The translations under genes and the position numbers were made by a program. Shown here piece by piece: positions 1-8,354 of a stretch of 64,000 bases of DNA (position 1 is the first letter of the stretch; each line of letters opens with the position of its first letter). This DNA comes from Massilia sp. 9I (GTDB taxonomy: Bacteria > Pseudomonadota > Gammaproteobacteria > Burkholderiales > Burkholderiaceae_D): contig NZ_LR733275.1 of NCBI RefSeq assembly GCF_902506415.1, positions 817,651 to 881,650 of the forward strand, written 5' to 3'. The notes beneath the pieces are model-generated. The model saw only the letters and a program-made list of their open reading frames with translations. It was not told where the DNA came from and ran no database searches.

Positions 1-1
1 A

Positions 2-526
2 CGCGGCGGCCCGATCGAGATCCTGCAGCTGTGGGTGAACCTGCCCTCGCGCCTGAAGATGAGCGAGCCGGCCTACACCGGCCTGCAGCGCGCGGACATC
101 CCCGCACTCAGGCTCGATGAGGGCCGGGTGACGCTGAACCTGATTGCAGGGGAGTACGAAGGCAGCACCGGGCCGATCGCTTCGCTCACGGGCGTCTTCA
201 TGAGCACCGTGGAGATGCGCGCCGGCGCCGGCATCCGCTTTGGCGGATTGGAAGGACGCAACGTGTTCCTGTACGTGGTGCGCGGCGTGATCCAGGTCGG
301 CAAGCACGCTGACCTGGTCAGCCCGATGCACCTGGTGGAGCTGGACGAGACCGGCGATACGGTCGAGATCAACGCCAGCCAGGACGCGCTGCTGGTGTTC
401 GGCCATGCGGATCCGATCGGGGAACCGGTGGTGGCGCATGGCCCCTTCGTGATGACCACGCGCGAAGAGATCGCGCAGGCCATCGCGGACTACCAGGCGG
501 GACGCTTCGGATCAGCGCTGGGCTAG
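2..526 (+). CDS. Pirin family protein, C-terminal part (5' truncated by window edge)
   Basis: The reading frame is open from base 2, so the start lies outside the window. The first residues read GGPIEILQLWVNLP, which is the conserved pirin stretch just before the second cupin domain, and the rest (about 174 codons in all) has the beta-rich pattern of the pirin C-terminal cupin, with the phrase DALLVFGHADPIGEPVVAHGP close to the end. Pirins are cupin-fold proteins; some bacterial members are quercetin dioxygenases or redox-sensing partners, but which applies here cannot be told because the N-terminal metal-binding cupin is missing. The gene converges on the next one and the two overlap by 15 bases. 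Confidence 0.85.
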   Translation, partial: RGGPIEILQLWVNLPSRLKMSEPAYTGLQRADIPALRLDEGRVTLNLIAGEYEGSTGPIASLTGVFMSTVEMRAGAGIRFGGLEGRNVFLYVVRGVIQVGKHADLVSPMHLVELDETGDTVEINASQDALLVFGHADPIGEPVVAHGPFVMTTREEIAQAIADYQAGRFGSALG

Positions 527-922
527 CGCGACCTGGCGGCCGGCCAGGTTGGTGATGTAGACGGTGTCCGGCAGGCGGCGGCTGTTCGGACGCTCGAAGG
601 CGAAGCGCAGGTCCTTGCCGGCAGCGACGAAGCGGCTCTTGCCGATGTGGATCAGCTCGACCTGGCCGTCGCCCAGGTCCGCATACAGGGTGCGGTGGCG
701 GCCATCGACCTTGCCGGTCACGGTCAGCATGCGGCCGTCTTCGAGCTCGTACAGGCCCTGCACGTTATCGAACATCATCGGGCTCATGATGGCCTGGGTC
801 GGCTGGACGCCGACGACGTTGACGCGTTCGGTGCCTTCGCCTTGCGGTGCTGCAGTAGCTACGCCCGTAGCGGTCAGGGTGAAGAAGGTGGCGGCGGCTG
901 CCAGCAGGAGTTTGGTGCGCAT
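512..922 (-). CDS. Small secreted protein of unknown function
   Basis: The product has 136 residues and starts with a clear Sec signal peptide: MRTK, a hydrophobic stretch, then an Ala-rich cleavage region near residues 22-25 (VATAA). The mature part of about 110 residues is rich in charged and beta-prone residues (YELEDGRMLTVTGKVDGRHRT region) and has no motif I recognise. It has no cysteines, so it is not a lipoprotein. It is probably periplasmic or exported. It is convergent with the pirin gene and divergent from the asparaginase gene. The G+C content and codon use match the backbone. Confidence 0.7.
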   Translation of the reverse strand: MRTKLLLAAAATFFTLTATGVATAAPQGEGTERVNVVGVQPTQAIMSPMMFDNVQGLYELEDGRMLTVTGKVDGRHRTLYADLGDGQVELIHIGKSRFVAAGKDLRFAFERPNSRRLPDTVYITNLAGRQVALAQR

Positions 923-1288
923 GATGGGTACTTCCTTTCAGGTCGAATTCGAAGGTTCGGACCTGTGCGGCTTGTCACTCGCGCCGCGCGGTCCACGTAT
1001 TCAAGTTCGCCAGCGTTTATCTAGGTTTGTCTGGCGATGAGGGAAGTGTAGCGATGCGCCGGACAGGCTCAAGCGGCTCGCGCCGAAACGTCGGAAAAGC
1101 AGGACGAAACGTCGAAAATGCGGGCCAGACGGGAGGTGCATATTCGTGCCTTTGCCGGACGTCTGCACGCCGTGCAGATGTCCCGGATCGCCTGGATTGA
1201 CGGGCTGAACGGGCAATAGCCGAACGTGCGTCTGCATGTTTCCAGATGTCTTACAGTAGTGCTGTTTACCACTCGCTCCCACACGCCC
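923..1288. other. Intergenic region between divergent genes
   Basis: This 366-base stretch separates the small secreted protein gene (minus) from the asparaginase gene (plus) and must carry both promoters. Open frames here are low-complexity shadows without a ribosome binding site. I see no repeat or RNA gene. Confidence 0.5.
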
Positions 1289-2326
1289 ATGCCAGCCATT
1301 CCCCTCGTCGCCACCACCCGTGGCTATCCCGATACCGGCAACGTCATCGAGAACGTGCACGCCGGTTCGATCGCCGTGGTCGACGTCCACGGCCGCCTGC
1401 TGCATGCGGCCGGCGACCCGCACTACCCCACCTTCACGCGCTCCGCGCTCAAGCCCTTCCAGGCCCTGCCCTTCATCCTGTCCGACGGGCCGGCGCGCTA
1501 TGGCTTGAGCCGCGCCGAACTGGCGCTGCTGTGCGCCAGCCACTCGGGGGAGGACAAGCACCTGGAAGGCGTGCAGGCGATCCTGGACAAGATCGGCCTC
1601 GACGCCGGGCATCTGGAATGCGGCTGCGCCACGCCCCTGTTCTACGAGTTCACCGGCCAGCCGGCGCCGACCGACCGCACGTGGACCCCGCTGCACCACA
1701 ACTGCTCGGGCAAGCACAGCGGCTTTTTGGCCTGGTGCCGCCTGCACGGCGCGCCGACCCGCGGCTATGTGGAGCGCAGCCATCCGCTGCAGCAGGCGAT
1801 CCGCGCCACGCTGGCGGACGTGGCCGGGATCCCGGCCGAGCGCATGCCGACGGGCCTGGACGGCTGCTCGGCGCCGAACTATGCGCTGCCCCTGTCCAGC
1901 CTGGCCCACTTGTATGCACGCCTGGCGCAGGGCAGCAGCGACCCGCTGCTGGGCGGCGCGATGGGTGACCTGTTCGATGCGATGACGGGGCGGCCGGACA
2001 TGGTCTCGGGCACGGCGCGCACCGACCTGGCCTGGATGACGGCTGGCGGCGGCGACTGGGTAGCGAAGATCGGCGCCGACGCGGTGCAGGCGATCGGCAT
2101 CCGCTCGGCCGGCATCGGCATCGCGATCAAGATCGCCGACGGCAATAGCCGCGCCCTGCACCCGGCGGTGTACGGCGTGCTGGATCAGCTCGGGCTATTG
2201 AACGAAGAACGGCGCGCCCAGCTCGAGCAGTTCCGGCAGCCGTCCATCCGCAATGCGCGCGGCGCGGTGGCCGGCGACATCCGCACCCTGTTCACGCTCG
2301 AAGGGCCCGCACCCGGCCGGGAGTGA
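1289..2326 (+). CDS. L-asparaginase II-type protein (PF06089 family)
   Basis: The protein has 345 residues from the ATG at 1289; the frame extends upstream but without family similarity. It matches the thermolabile asparaginase II family described in rhizobia: the N-terminal RSG-like segment (ENVHAGSIAVVDVHG), the TRSALKPFQALP stretch near residue 50, CASHSGEDKHLEGV, the HHNCSGKHSGFL motif near residue 150 and the GLDGCSAPNYALPL stretch. Members hydrolyse asparagine to aspartate and ammonia in the cytoplasm. Ammonia metabolism would fit with the urease operon further along, but that link is only inference. It converges on the hydrolase gene with a 14-base gap. Confidence 0.88.
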   Translation: MPAIPLVATTRGYPDTGNVIENVHAGSIAVVDVHGRLLHAAGDPHYPTFTRSALKPFQALPFILSDGPARYGLSRAELALLCASHSGEDKHLEGVQAILDKIGLDAGHLECGCATPLFYEFTGQPAPTDRTWTPLHHNCSGKHSGFLAWCRLHGAPTRGYVERSHPLQQAIRATLADVAGIPAERMPTGLDGCSAPNYALPLSSLAHLYARLAQGSSDPLLGGAMGDLFDAMTGRPDMVSGTARTDLAWMTAGGGDWVAKIGADAVQAIGIRSAGIGIAIKIADGNSRALHPAVYGVLDQLGLLNEERRAQLEQFRQPSIRNARGAVAGDIRTLFTLEGPAPGRE

Positions 2327-2340
2327 GGTTTGGCGGGGAC

Positions 2341-3198
2341 TCAGGCGGCCAGCCTGCGCAGCATGGCGGCGATGGCGTCGATCACGGTGCCATCATCCCA
2401 GTAGCTGTTGTGGGCCAGCGGATTCCAGCTGCGCAGCAGCAGGCTGGCGACGCCGCCGTTGGCGTTGACGACGCGGTCTTCGACCAGTTCGCGGTAACCA
2501 CCCGGCAGCGGCTGCAGCGGCCAGCCGAGCACGTCGTCCGGATCGTAGAAGTTGATCCACTTGAAGAGCGAGGTCGGGCGCTCGATCGGGATGATATGCA
2601 TGATCTTGTGGGCGGCGATGAAGACCGGGATGTTGCAGCCGGTCGTGACCAGGGCCGCGCAGGTGCCGGCGCCCAGGAAGGTCTTTTCGCTCGCGGTCAA
2701 GGGCCGTCCCAGGCTCGCCTCCGCCCAGGCATCGATGTTGCGCCAGATGCCGGCGCCGACCGGCTGGCCCTTGGCGGCCTTTTGCGCATCGTAGATGTAG
2801 CTCGACAGGACCTGGCAGCCGAGCGACTGGGCCACGAACACCACCGGCATGTTGGGACGTACGGCATGCGCCGATAGCAGCGCCCTGGCGATCTCGCCCT
2901 GCGCCAGCTCGTAGACCGAACCCGGAATCTCCTTGCGGTTTTCCAGGCCGGCGGCGTCGCCGAAGCCGAACAGCACGAACTTGCGCAGGTCGGCGTAGCG
3001 CACCGTGGCGTGCTCGCGGGTCATCTCCCAGATGGCGTTCTGGTTGTCCTGCAAGATCTTCTGGTAGTACACGGAGCGCATCGCCACCTGCCCCGCCAGC
3101 GCCCCCAGCCGCCCGCGCAGGCTGGCCATCAGCCTGTCGGCATAGTCGGGCAGGGTTTCGCCCATTCCGTGCACCGTAATCAAGGCCACGTCAGCCAT
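2341..3198 (-). CDS. Alpha/beta-hydrolase fold protein
   Basis: The product has 285 residues with no signal peptide. The N-terminus reads ALITVHGMGETLPDYA, in which VHGMG is the oxyanion-hole loop of alpha/beta hydrolases. A nucleophile elbow is visible as AQSLG with Ser125, and a candidate catalytic His at about residue 263 (NPLAHNSYW). The fold and triad suggest an esterase or lipase-like enzyme, substrate unknown. Similar proteins are usually annotated only as hypothetical hydrolases. It is divergent from the uracil-DNA-glycosylase-like gene. Confidence 0.72.
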   Translation of the reverse strand: MADVALITVHGMGETLPDYADRLMASLRGRLGALAGQVAMRSVYYQKILQDNQNAIWEMTREHATVRYADLRKFVLFGFGDAAGLENRKEIPGSVYELAQGEIARALLSAHAVRPNMPVVFVAQSLGCQVLSSYIYDAQKAAKGQPVGAGIWRNIDAWAEASLGRPLTASEKTFLGAGTCAALVTTGCNIPVFIAAHKIMHIIPIERPTSLFKWINFYDPDDVLGWPLQPLPGGYRELVEDRVVNANGGVASLLLRSWNPLAHNSYWDDGTVIDAIAAMLRRLAA

Positions 3199-3347
3199 GG
3201 CATCCTCCCCTTCTGCCAGGCGCCTTAGCTGTCTCGCGCCGGGTGTATTGATGGGGATAGCCTACCATTTTTTGCCGCTTTCGACGCGGCCTGTGCTGCC
3301 GTGCGGGCCTGCGCTACCATGCGGTTTTCAGACTCGACAATTCATCC

Positions 3348-4136
3348 ATGCCGGAAGTCCTCTTCAGCCGCTACCGCGAGGCCATCCGCAGCCTCGACCT
3401 GGCGCAGCTCACCGCGCCCGCGCAGATTCCCGAGACCTTCCTGCTCGGCCGCGAGGGCGGCTACAGCACCCATTACATTCCCTTCGAATCGGTGCACGCG
3501 CAGGCGCGCATCGTGGTGGCCGGCATCACGCCCGGCTTCGCGCAGTGGCAGAACGCCATGCGGGAAGCGCAGCGCCAGCTGGCGGCGGGCGTTGACGACG
3601 ACACGGTGCTGCGCGCCGCACGCCTGGCCGGCGCCTTCAGCGGCGCGATCCGGCCGAATTTCGTCGCCCTGCTCGATGCGATCGGCGTGCAGCGCTGGCT
3701 CGGCATCGCCAGCTGCGCCACCCTGTTCGGCCTTGACGCCGGGCTGGTGCAGGTGAGCGCGATCCTGCGCCACCCGGTCTTCGTGGATGGGAAAAACTAC
3801 AGCGGCTCCCCTTCTCCGCTGCGCAATCCCTTCCTGCGCGAGCAGGTGCTGCGCTGGTTCGCCGAGGAGGCGCGCCAGCTGCCCGACGCGCTCTACATCC
3901 CGATGGGCGCCAGCGTCAGCGAGACGCTCGACTGGCTGGTGACCGAAGGCGTGATTCCCGCCGGACGGGTGCTGCACGGGCTGCCGCATCCCTCGGGAGC
4001 GAATGCGGAGCGCGTGGCCTACTTCCTGGGCCGCAAGGAGCGCAGTACGCTCTCGAGCAAGACCAACGGCGCGCAGATCGATGCCGCGCGCGAGCGCTTG
4101 CTGGCGCAGATGGAAGCCTTGATCAGGCGATGCTGA
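3348..4136 (+). CDS. Uracil-DNA glycosylase superfamily protein
   Basis: The 262-residue product has the two hallmark sites of the superfamily: a GITPG loop at about residues 59-63, in the place of the GxDPG water-activating loop, and HPSGAN at about residues 214-219, matching the C-terminal HPS DNA-intercalation motif. The start ATG at 3348 gives the conventional N-terminus. Active family members remove uracil from DNA in base-excision repair. The first motif differs from the classical families, so the base specificity is uncertain. It converges on the FAH-type gene, overlapping by 14 bases. Confidence 0.72.
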   Translation: MPEVLFSRYREAIRSLDLAQLTAPAQIPETFLLGREGGYSTHYIPFESVHAQARIVVAGITPGFAQWQNAMREAQRQLAAGVDDDTVLRAARLAGAFSGAIRPNFVALLDAIGVQRWLGIASCATLFGLDAGLVQVSAILRHPVFVDGKNYSGSPSPLRNPFLREQVLRWFAEEARQLPDALYIPMGASVSETLDWLVTEGVIPAGRVLHGLPHPSGANAERVAYFLGRKERSTLSSKTNGAQIDAARERLLAQMEALIRRC

Positions 4137-4812
4137 GCGCGAACTCGGTGACGCCGTCCACGCCGCCGCGCAGCTGGTCGCCGGGCTTGAGCGCCGCGAC
4201 GCCGGCCGGCGTGCCGGTGTAGATCAGGTCTCCCGGCGCCAGCGTGACCAGACTGGAAAGGTAGCTGATCACTTCCGGAATCGACCAAATCATTTCGTTC
4301 AGATTGCCTTCCTGGCGCAGCGCGCCATTCACCTCGAGCCAGATGCGCGCATCCTGCGGATGGCCGAGCGTGGCGGCCGGAATCAGGGGGCTGCACGGCG
4401 CCGAAGCATCGAAGCCCTTGGCCATGTCCCAGGGCCGGCCGGCGTCCTTGGCCACCGCCTGCAGGTCGCGCCGGGTCAGGTCCAGGCCGACGCCATAGCC
4501 CCACACCAGCGACAGCGCCTGCTCCGACGTGATGTCGGCGCCGCCGGCACCCAGCGCCACCACCAGTTCGACCTCATGGTGCAGGTCGCCGGTAGCGGGC
4601 GGATACGGCACTGCACCGCTGGCGGGTACCACGGCGTCGGCCGGCTTGGTGAAGAAGAACGGGGGTTCGCGGTTCGGGTCGCTCCCCATCTCGCGCGCGT
4701 GGGCGCCGTAGTTGCGGCCGACGCAGAATACGCGGCGGATCGGGAAGCGGTCTTGGGACCCCGCCACGGCCAGCGAGGGCTGGGCGGGAGCATGGATGAC
4801 GTAACTGGACAT
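4123..4812 (-). CDS. Fumarylacetoacetate hydrolase family protein (fumarylpyruvate hydrolase-like)
   Basis: The protein has 229 residues, the usual length for the short FAH-family enzymes. FCVGRNYGAHAREMG near residue 30, PFFFTKPADAVV near residue 52 and HHEVELVVALG near residue 80 (carrying metal-ligand Glu residues) are characteristic, as are the Asp-containing YGVGLDLTRRDLQ and the C-terminal GDLIYTGTPAGVA. These enzymes cleave C-C bonds in acylpyruvates with a divalent metal, often in aromatic-compound breakdown. No pathway partner lies beside it, so the substrate is unknown; oxaloacetate decarboxylase or acylpyruvase activity is an alternative. Confidence 0.85.
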   Translation of the reverse strand: MSSYVIHAPAQPSLAVAGSQDRFPIRRVFCVGRNYGAHAREMGSDPNREPPFFFTKPADAVVPASGAVPYPPATGDLHHEVELVVALGAGGADITSEQALSLVWGYGVGLDLTRRDLQAVAKDAGRPWDMAKGFDASAPCSPLIPAATLGHPQDARIWLEVNGALRQEGNLNEMIWSIPEVISYLSSLVTLAPGDLIYTGTPAGVAALKPGDQLRGGVDGVTEFALSIA

Positions 4813-4864
4813 GCGGATCCTTTCATGGGCTGGATGCCCATGATAACCGTCCTGCGCGGCTGCG

Positions 4865-7552
4865 TCAGGCCGTCGCCGCCGGAGTTTCGGCGCGCGCCGC
4901 GGCGGCGGCTACCTGCTCCAGGATGCGCACCAGCGCCGTCATGTCCACCGGCTTGACCAGGTGGTGCGCGAAGCCGGCCTCGATGGCGCGCTCGCGGTCG
5001 CGCGCCTGGCCGTAGCCGGTGACCGCCACCAGCACCGTGTCGCGCATTTCCGGCATCGCGCGCAGCTGCTCGGCCAGGTGGTAGCCGTCGATGTCGGGCA
5101 GGCCGATGTCGACCAGCATGGCGTCCGGCCGCTCGGCGCGCGCACGCCGCAGCGCCGAGCGCGCGTCGTACTCGACCGCGGTGCGGTAACCCTGCACGTT
5201 CAAGAGCGTGGACAGGCTGTCGACGGCGTCGGCATTGTCATCCACCAGCACCAGGCTCAGGGGCCGTGCCAGCGGCGCGCCCTGCTCCTGGGCCGCCGGT
5301 GAGCCGCCGGCACCTGCGTCCGGCATCGCGTCGACGCAGGGCAGCGCCAGCGTGAAGCTGCTGCCCATGCCGACGCCCCCGCTGTGCGCGCTGACTTCGC
5401 CCTCGTGCAGCTCGACCAGGCGCTTGACCAGGGTCAGCCCCAGCCCGAGACCGCCCTGCGAGCGCGCCAGCGTGCGTGCGCCCTGAGTGAACAGGTCGAA
5501 CACGTTGGGCAGGAGTTCCGGCGGCATGCCGGAGCCGTTGTCGCTGACGGTGAGGCGCATGCGGCCGTCGAGGCTTTCCAGCACCAGCCGGACTTCCCCG
5601 CCCTTCGGGGTGTACTTGGCGGCGTTGTTGAGAATGTTGGCCACGCTCTGCACCAGGCGGGTCTGGTCGCCGCGCACGTAGACCGGCGCCGACGGCAATG
5701 CCAGCTCCACCCGGTGGCCCTTCTCGTCCACCAGCGGGCGCGCCTGGTCGAGCGCGCCGGTGACGATGTCGCGGAAGTCGACCACGCTCAGCTTGAGCTT
5801 GACGAGGCCGCGGGTGACGCGCGAGACGTCGAGCAGGTCGTCGATCAGGCGGCTCATGTGGCGCACCTGGCGGCTGATGATGGTGCTGGTCTGGCGCACC
5901 CGCGGCTCGTCCTTGAACTGCATCGACAGCAGGCTGGCCGAGCTGCTGATCGGCGCCAGCGGGTTGCGCAGCTCATGCGCCAGCATCGCCAGGAATTCGT
6001 CCTTGGCGTGGCTCAGGCGCTCGGCCTGCACGCGCGCCGCGCGCTCGCTCTGCAGCAGCGCGTCGCGTTCCTGCGCCGACTTCTGCGCCACCTCGTACAG
6101 GCGTGCATTGTCCATCGCAACCGCCGCCTGCGCCGCCACGCCGGCGACGATGCGTTCGGTGCGCTCGGTGAACACGCCCGCTTCCGGATGGCCGAAGAAC
6201 AGCCCGCCCAGCACGTCGCCGGAGCGCGAGACCACCGGCATCGCCAGGTAGCTGCGCACCGCGAGATGGCCCGGCGGCATGCCGTCGCCGCCGGCCGCGT
6301 AGCGCGGATCGCGCGTGATGTCGTCGCTGCGCACCGGCGCCTCGCCGTTGAAGGTCGGGCGCAGGATGTCGGTGGCGCGCGGGGTGCCCAGCCCTTCCAT
6401 GGCCTCGCGAAGTTGAGGACCAGCGCCCGACAGCGTGTAGAGCTGCAGCCGCTCGCCGTGCTCGTCCTCGGTGTTGTAGAAGAAGGCGCCGAAGCGCGCG
6501 CCGGCCAGCTCGGTGCCGGCGTCGGTAATCGCCTGCAGCAGCGTCGTGAGGTCGAGCGTCGAGGCCAGGGCCTGGCCGGTGCGGTTGACCATTTCCAGCA
6601 CGCGCTTCTCGTCGCGCAGCGATTCTTCCACGCGCGCGCGGCGCACCACTTCGCGGGTGTGGCGCGCCACGTCCTCGGCCAGCGCGACCTCCTGGTCGCT
6701 CCAGCGGCGCGGACGCTGCTCGTGCAGGTAGAACAGGGCCGCCAGGCGGCCCTCCTCGATCAGCGGCACGATGATCATCGAGCGCGCCCCGATGCTGGCG
6801 TAGCCTGGCGCATAGGGCGCGGCGCGGGCGTCGAGCGCGATGTCGTCCAAGCGCAGCGTGCGGCCGCTGCGCAGCTGCTCGATGATGGCAGGCCCGAAGC
6901 TGTCCAGTTCGCGCGATTCGCCGGCCAGGCTGGCGATGCTGCCGTCGGTCCAGTCGCGGTCCACGCTCACGCCGCGTCCCGCCGCATCGACCTCGCCGTA
7001 GCCGACCCGGCCCACGCCGAGGTAGTCGCCGGTCAGGCTGCTGGCCGCTTCCATCACGTGCACCGCGTCGGTCAGGCCGCGCAGCGTGTCGCTCAGTTTC
7101 AGGTGGAAGGCGTGGCGATGCTCGGCCTGCACGCGCGAGGTGCTGTCGGACAGCACGAAGTACACGCCGACGACGGCGCCTTCATGGCGCAGCGGCGTGA
7201 TCGAGGCCGAAAAATAGCGGCGTTCGAGCTTGCCGTTGCGGTAGAAATCGGTCAGCGCATTCTCGAAATGCGCCGGCTGGCCGGCCAGCGCTTGCCCGAC
7301 AAACGGCGCCAGCTGCGGCCAGAGCTCGGGCCGGACCAGCGGCAAAGGCTGGCCCATGGCGCCGGGGTGTTTGTCGCCGAGCAGCTCGGCATAGGCGTCG
7401 TTGTAGAACAGCCGTAGATCCGGCCCCCACGCGATCGCCATCGGGAAGTGCGACGCCACGATCAGGTCCGCGATGGCCCGCATGCCTTCCGGCCAGGTGG
7501 GCAGCGTCGCGCCGCCTTCAGGAAGAAGGGAGAGACTGCTTTCGTTGCTCAT
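4865..7552 (-). CDS. Hybrid sensor histidine kinase (PAS-GAF-GAF-HisKA-HATPase-REC)
   Basis: The product has 895 residues from the ATG at 7552; an upstream extension of 28 codons lacks similarity. The order is a PAS-like N-terminal domain (WGPDLRLFYNDAYAELLGDKH), two GAF-type domains (about residues 140-480), a HisKA domain with phospho-acceptor His526 in LAHELRNPL, an HATPase with the N box (NNAAKYTPKGG) and G boxes, and a C-terminal receiver with the phospho-Asp in LVDIGLPDIDGY. No membrane segment is seen, so it probably senses a cytoplasmic or diffusible signal. No partner regulator lies next to it. Its kinase-receiver core is closely similar to that of the kinase at 21,424-23,997. Confidence 0.9.
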   Translation of the reverse strand: MSNESSLSLLPEGGATLPTWPEGMRAIADLIVASHFPMAIAWGPDLRLFYNDAYAELLGDKHPGAMGQPLPLVRPELWPQLAPFVGQALAGQPAHFENALTDFYRNGKLERRYFSASITPLRHEGAVVGVYFVLSDSTSRVQAEHRHAFHLKLSDTLRGLTDAVHVMEAASSLTGDYLGVGRVGYGEVDAAGRGVSVDRDWTDGSIASLAGESRELDSFGPAIIEQLRSGRTLRLDDIALDARAAPYAPGYASIGARSMIIVPLIEEGRLAALFYLHEQRPRRWSDQEVALAEDVARHTREVVRRARVEESLRDEKRVLEMVNRTGQALASTLDLTTLLQAITDAGTELAGARFGAFFYNTEDEHGERLQLYTLSGAGPQLREAMEGLGTPRATDILRPTFNGEAPVRSDDITRDPRYAAGGDGMPPGHLAVRSYLAMPVVSRSGDVLGGLFFGHPEAGVFTERTERIVAGVAAQAAVAMDNARLYEVAQKSAQERDALLQSERAARVQAERLSHAKDEFLAMLAHELRNPLAPISSSASLLSMQFKDEPRVRQTSTIISRQVRHMSRLIDDLLDVSRVTRGLVKLKLSVVDFRDIVTGALDQARPLVDEKGHRVELALPSAPVYVRGDQTRLVQSVANILNNAAKYTPKGGEVRLVLESLDGRMRLTVSDNGSGMPPELLPNVFDLFTQGARTLARSQGGLGLGLTLVKRLVELHEGEVSAHSGGVGMGSSFTLALPCVDAMPDAGAGGSPAAQEQGAPLARPLSLVLVDDNADAVDSLSTLLNVQGYRTAVEYDARSALRRARAERPDAMLVDIGLPDIDGYHLAEQLRAMPEMRDTVLVAVTGYGQARDRERAIEAGFAHHLVKPVDMTALVRILEQVAAAAARAETPAATA

Positions 7553-7719
7553 CAGGATAGCCCCGGTTCGATTCCATGCGGCGTCCGGTCGACAGGATGG
7601 GAAGTCCGCCGCCGTGCTTTGTTGTCTCGCCGCCAACTTTTTGTAATCGGGGGATTATAACGAGCAATCCGGATGAGCCGCGCCCGATACGAGCCCGGCC
7701 AGGGCTGTTCGGGAGCGAA

Positions 7720-8345
7720 TCAGCCCGGCTGGTCGGTCGAAAAGCGGAAGCGCGATTCGGTCTGGTACACCTCGCCCGGACGCAGGATCACGCTCGGGAA
7801 CTGCGGCTGGTTGGGCGAATCGGGGAAGTGCTGCGGCTCCAGGCAGAAGCCGCTGCGGTGGGCATAGGACTGGCCTTTGCCCGCGAGCGAGCGGTCGAGG
7901 AAGTTCCCGCTGTAGAACTGCACGCCCGGCTCCTCGGTGAACAGTTCCAGCACCCTGCCCGAGCGCGGCTCCAGCACACGCGCAGCACGCGTCATTGCCT
8001 TGCCCTGCGGCTTGTTGAGGGCGAAGCAGTGGTCATAGCCCTGGCCGTTGGCCAGCTGGATGTCGGCTTCCTGGATGCCGGCGCCGATCGGGCGCGGGCT
8101 GCGGAAATCGAAAGGCGTGCCTTCCACGGGCGCCAGCGCACCGGTGGGAATCGACTCGCTGTCGATGGCGACAAAGGCGTCGGCATCGATGGTGAGCACG
8201 TGGTCCAGGATGCTGCCGCCGCCGGCCAGGTTGAAGTAGCTGTGCTGGGTCAGATTGACCGGCGTGGCCTTGTCGGTGACGGCGTGGAAGCGCACCACCA
8301 GCTCGTTGGAATCAAGCAGCTTGTAGGTGACGGTGGCACTTCCCG
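7720..8345 (-). pseudogene. galM: galM 3' fragment (displaced copy of the C-terminal half of galactose mutarotase)
   Basis: This frame encodes about 205 residues identical to the C-terminal half of the full mutarotase at 10,658-11,707 across most of its length, including the catalytic-His segment NLTQHSYFNLAGG and TEEPGVQFYSGN. The N-terminal half of the enzyme is absent and the reading runs into the end of the neighbouring DUF4062-TPR gene. The last residues differ between the copies (FSTDQPG here, FSVSR in the full gene), and the inner edge (8302-8340) is homologous but carries about five mismatches before similarity stops. It cannot be functional on its own. Confidence 0.9.
7745..8301 (-). 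repeat. Direct repeat, left copy (557 bp of galM)
   Basis: By reading both copies side by side I found no difference between 7745-8301 and 10677-11233 (constant offset of 2932). Outside these limits the two continue as similar but not identical sequence for a few tens of bases. Confidence 0.93.
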
Positions 8346-8354
8346 GCCGCAAAA

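Noticed and set aside
5384..7417. 677-codon plus-strand frame opposite the first hybrid kinase
   Set aside because: It is the antisense of a well-supported kinase gene in G+C-rich DNA; the translation is Arg/Ala/His/Gln-rich with no domain.
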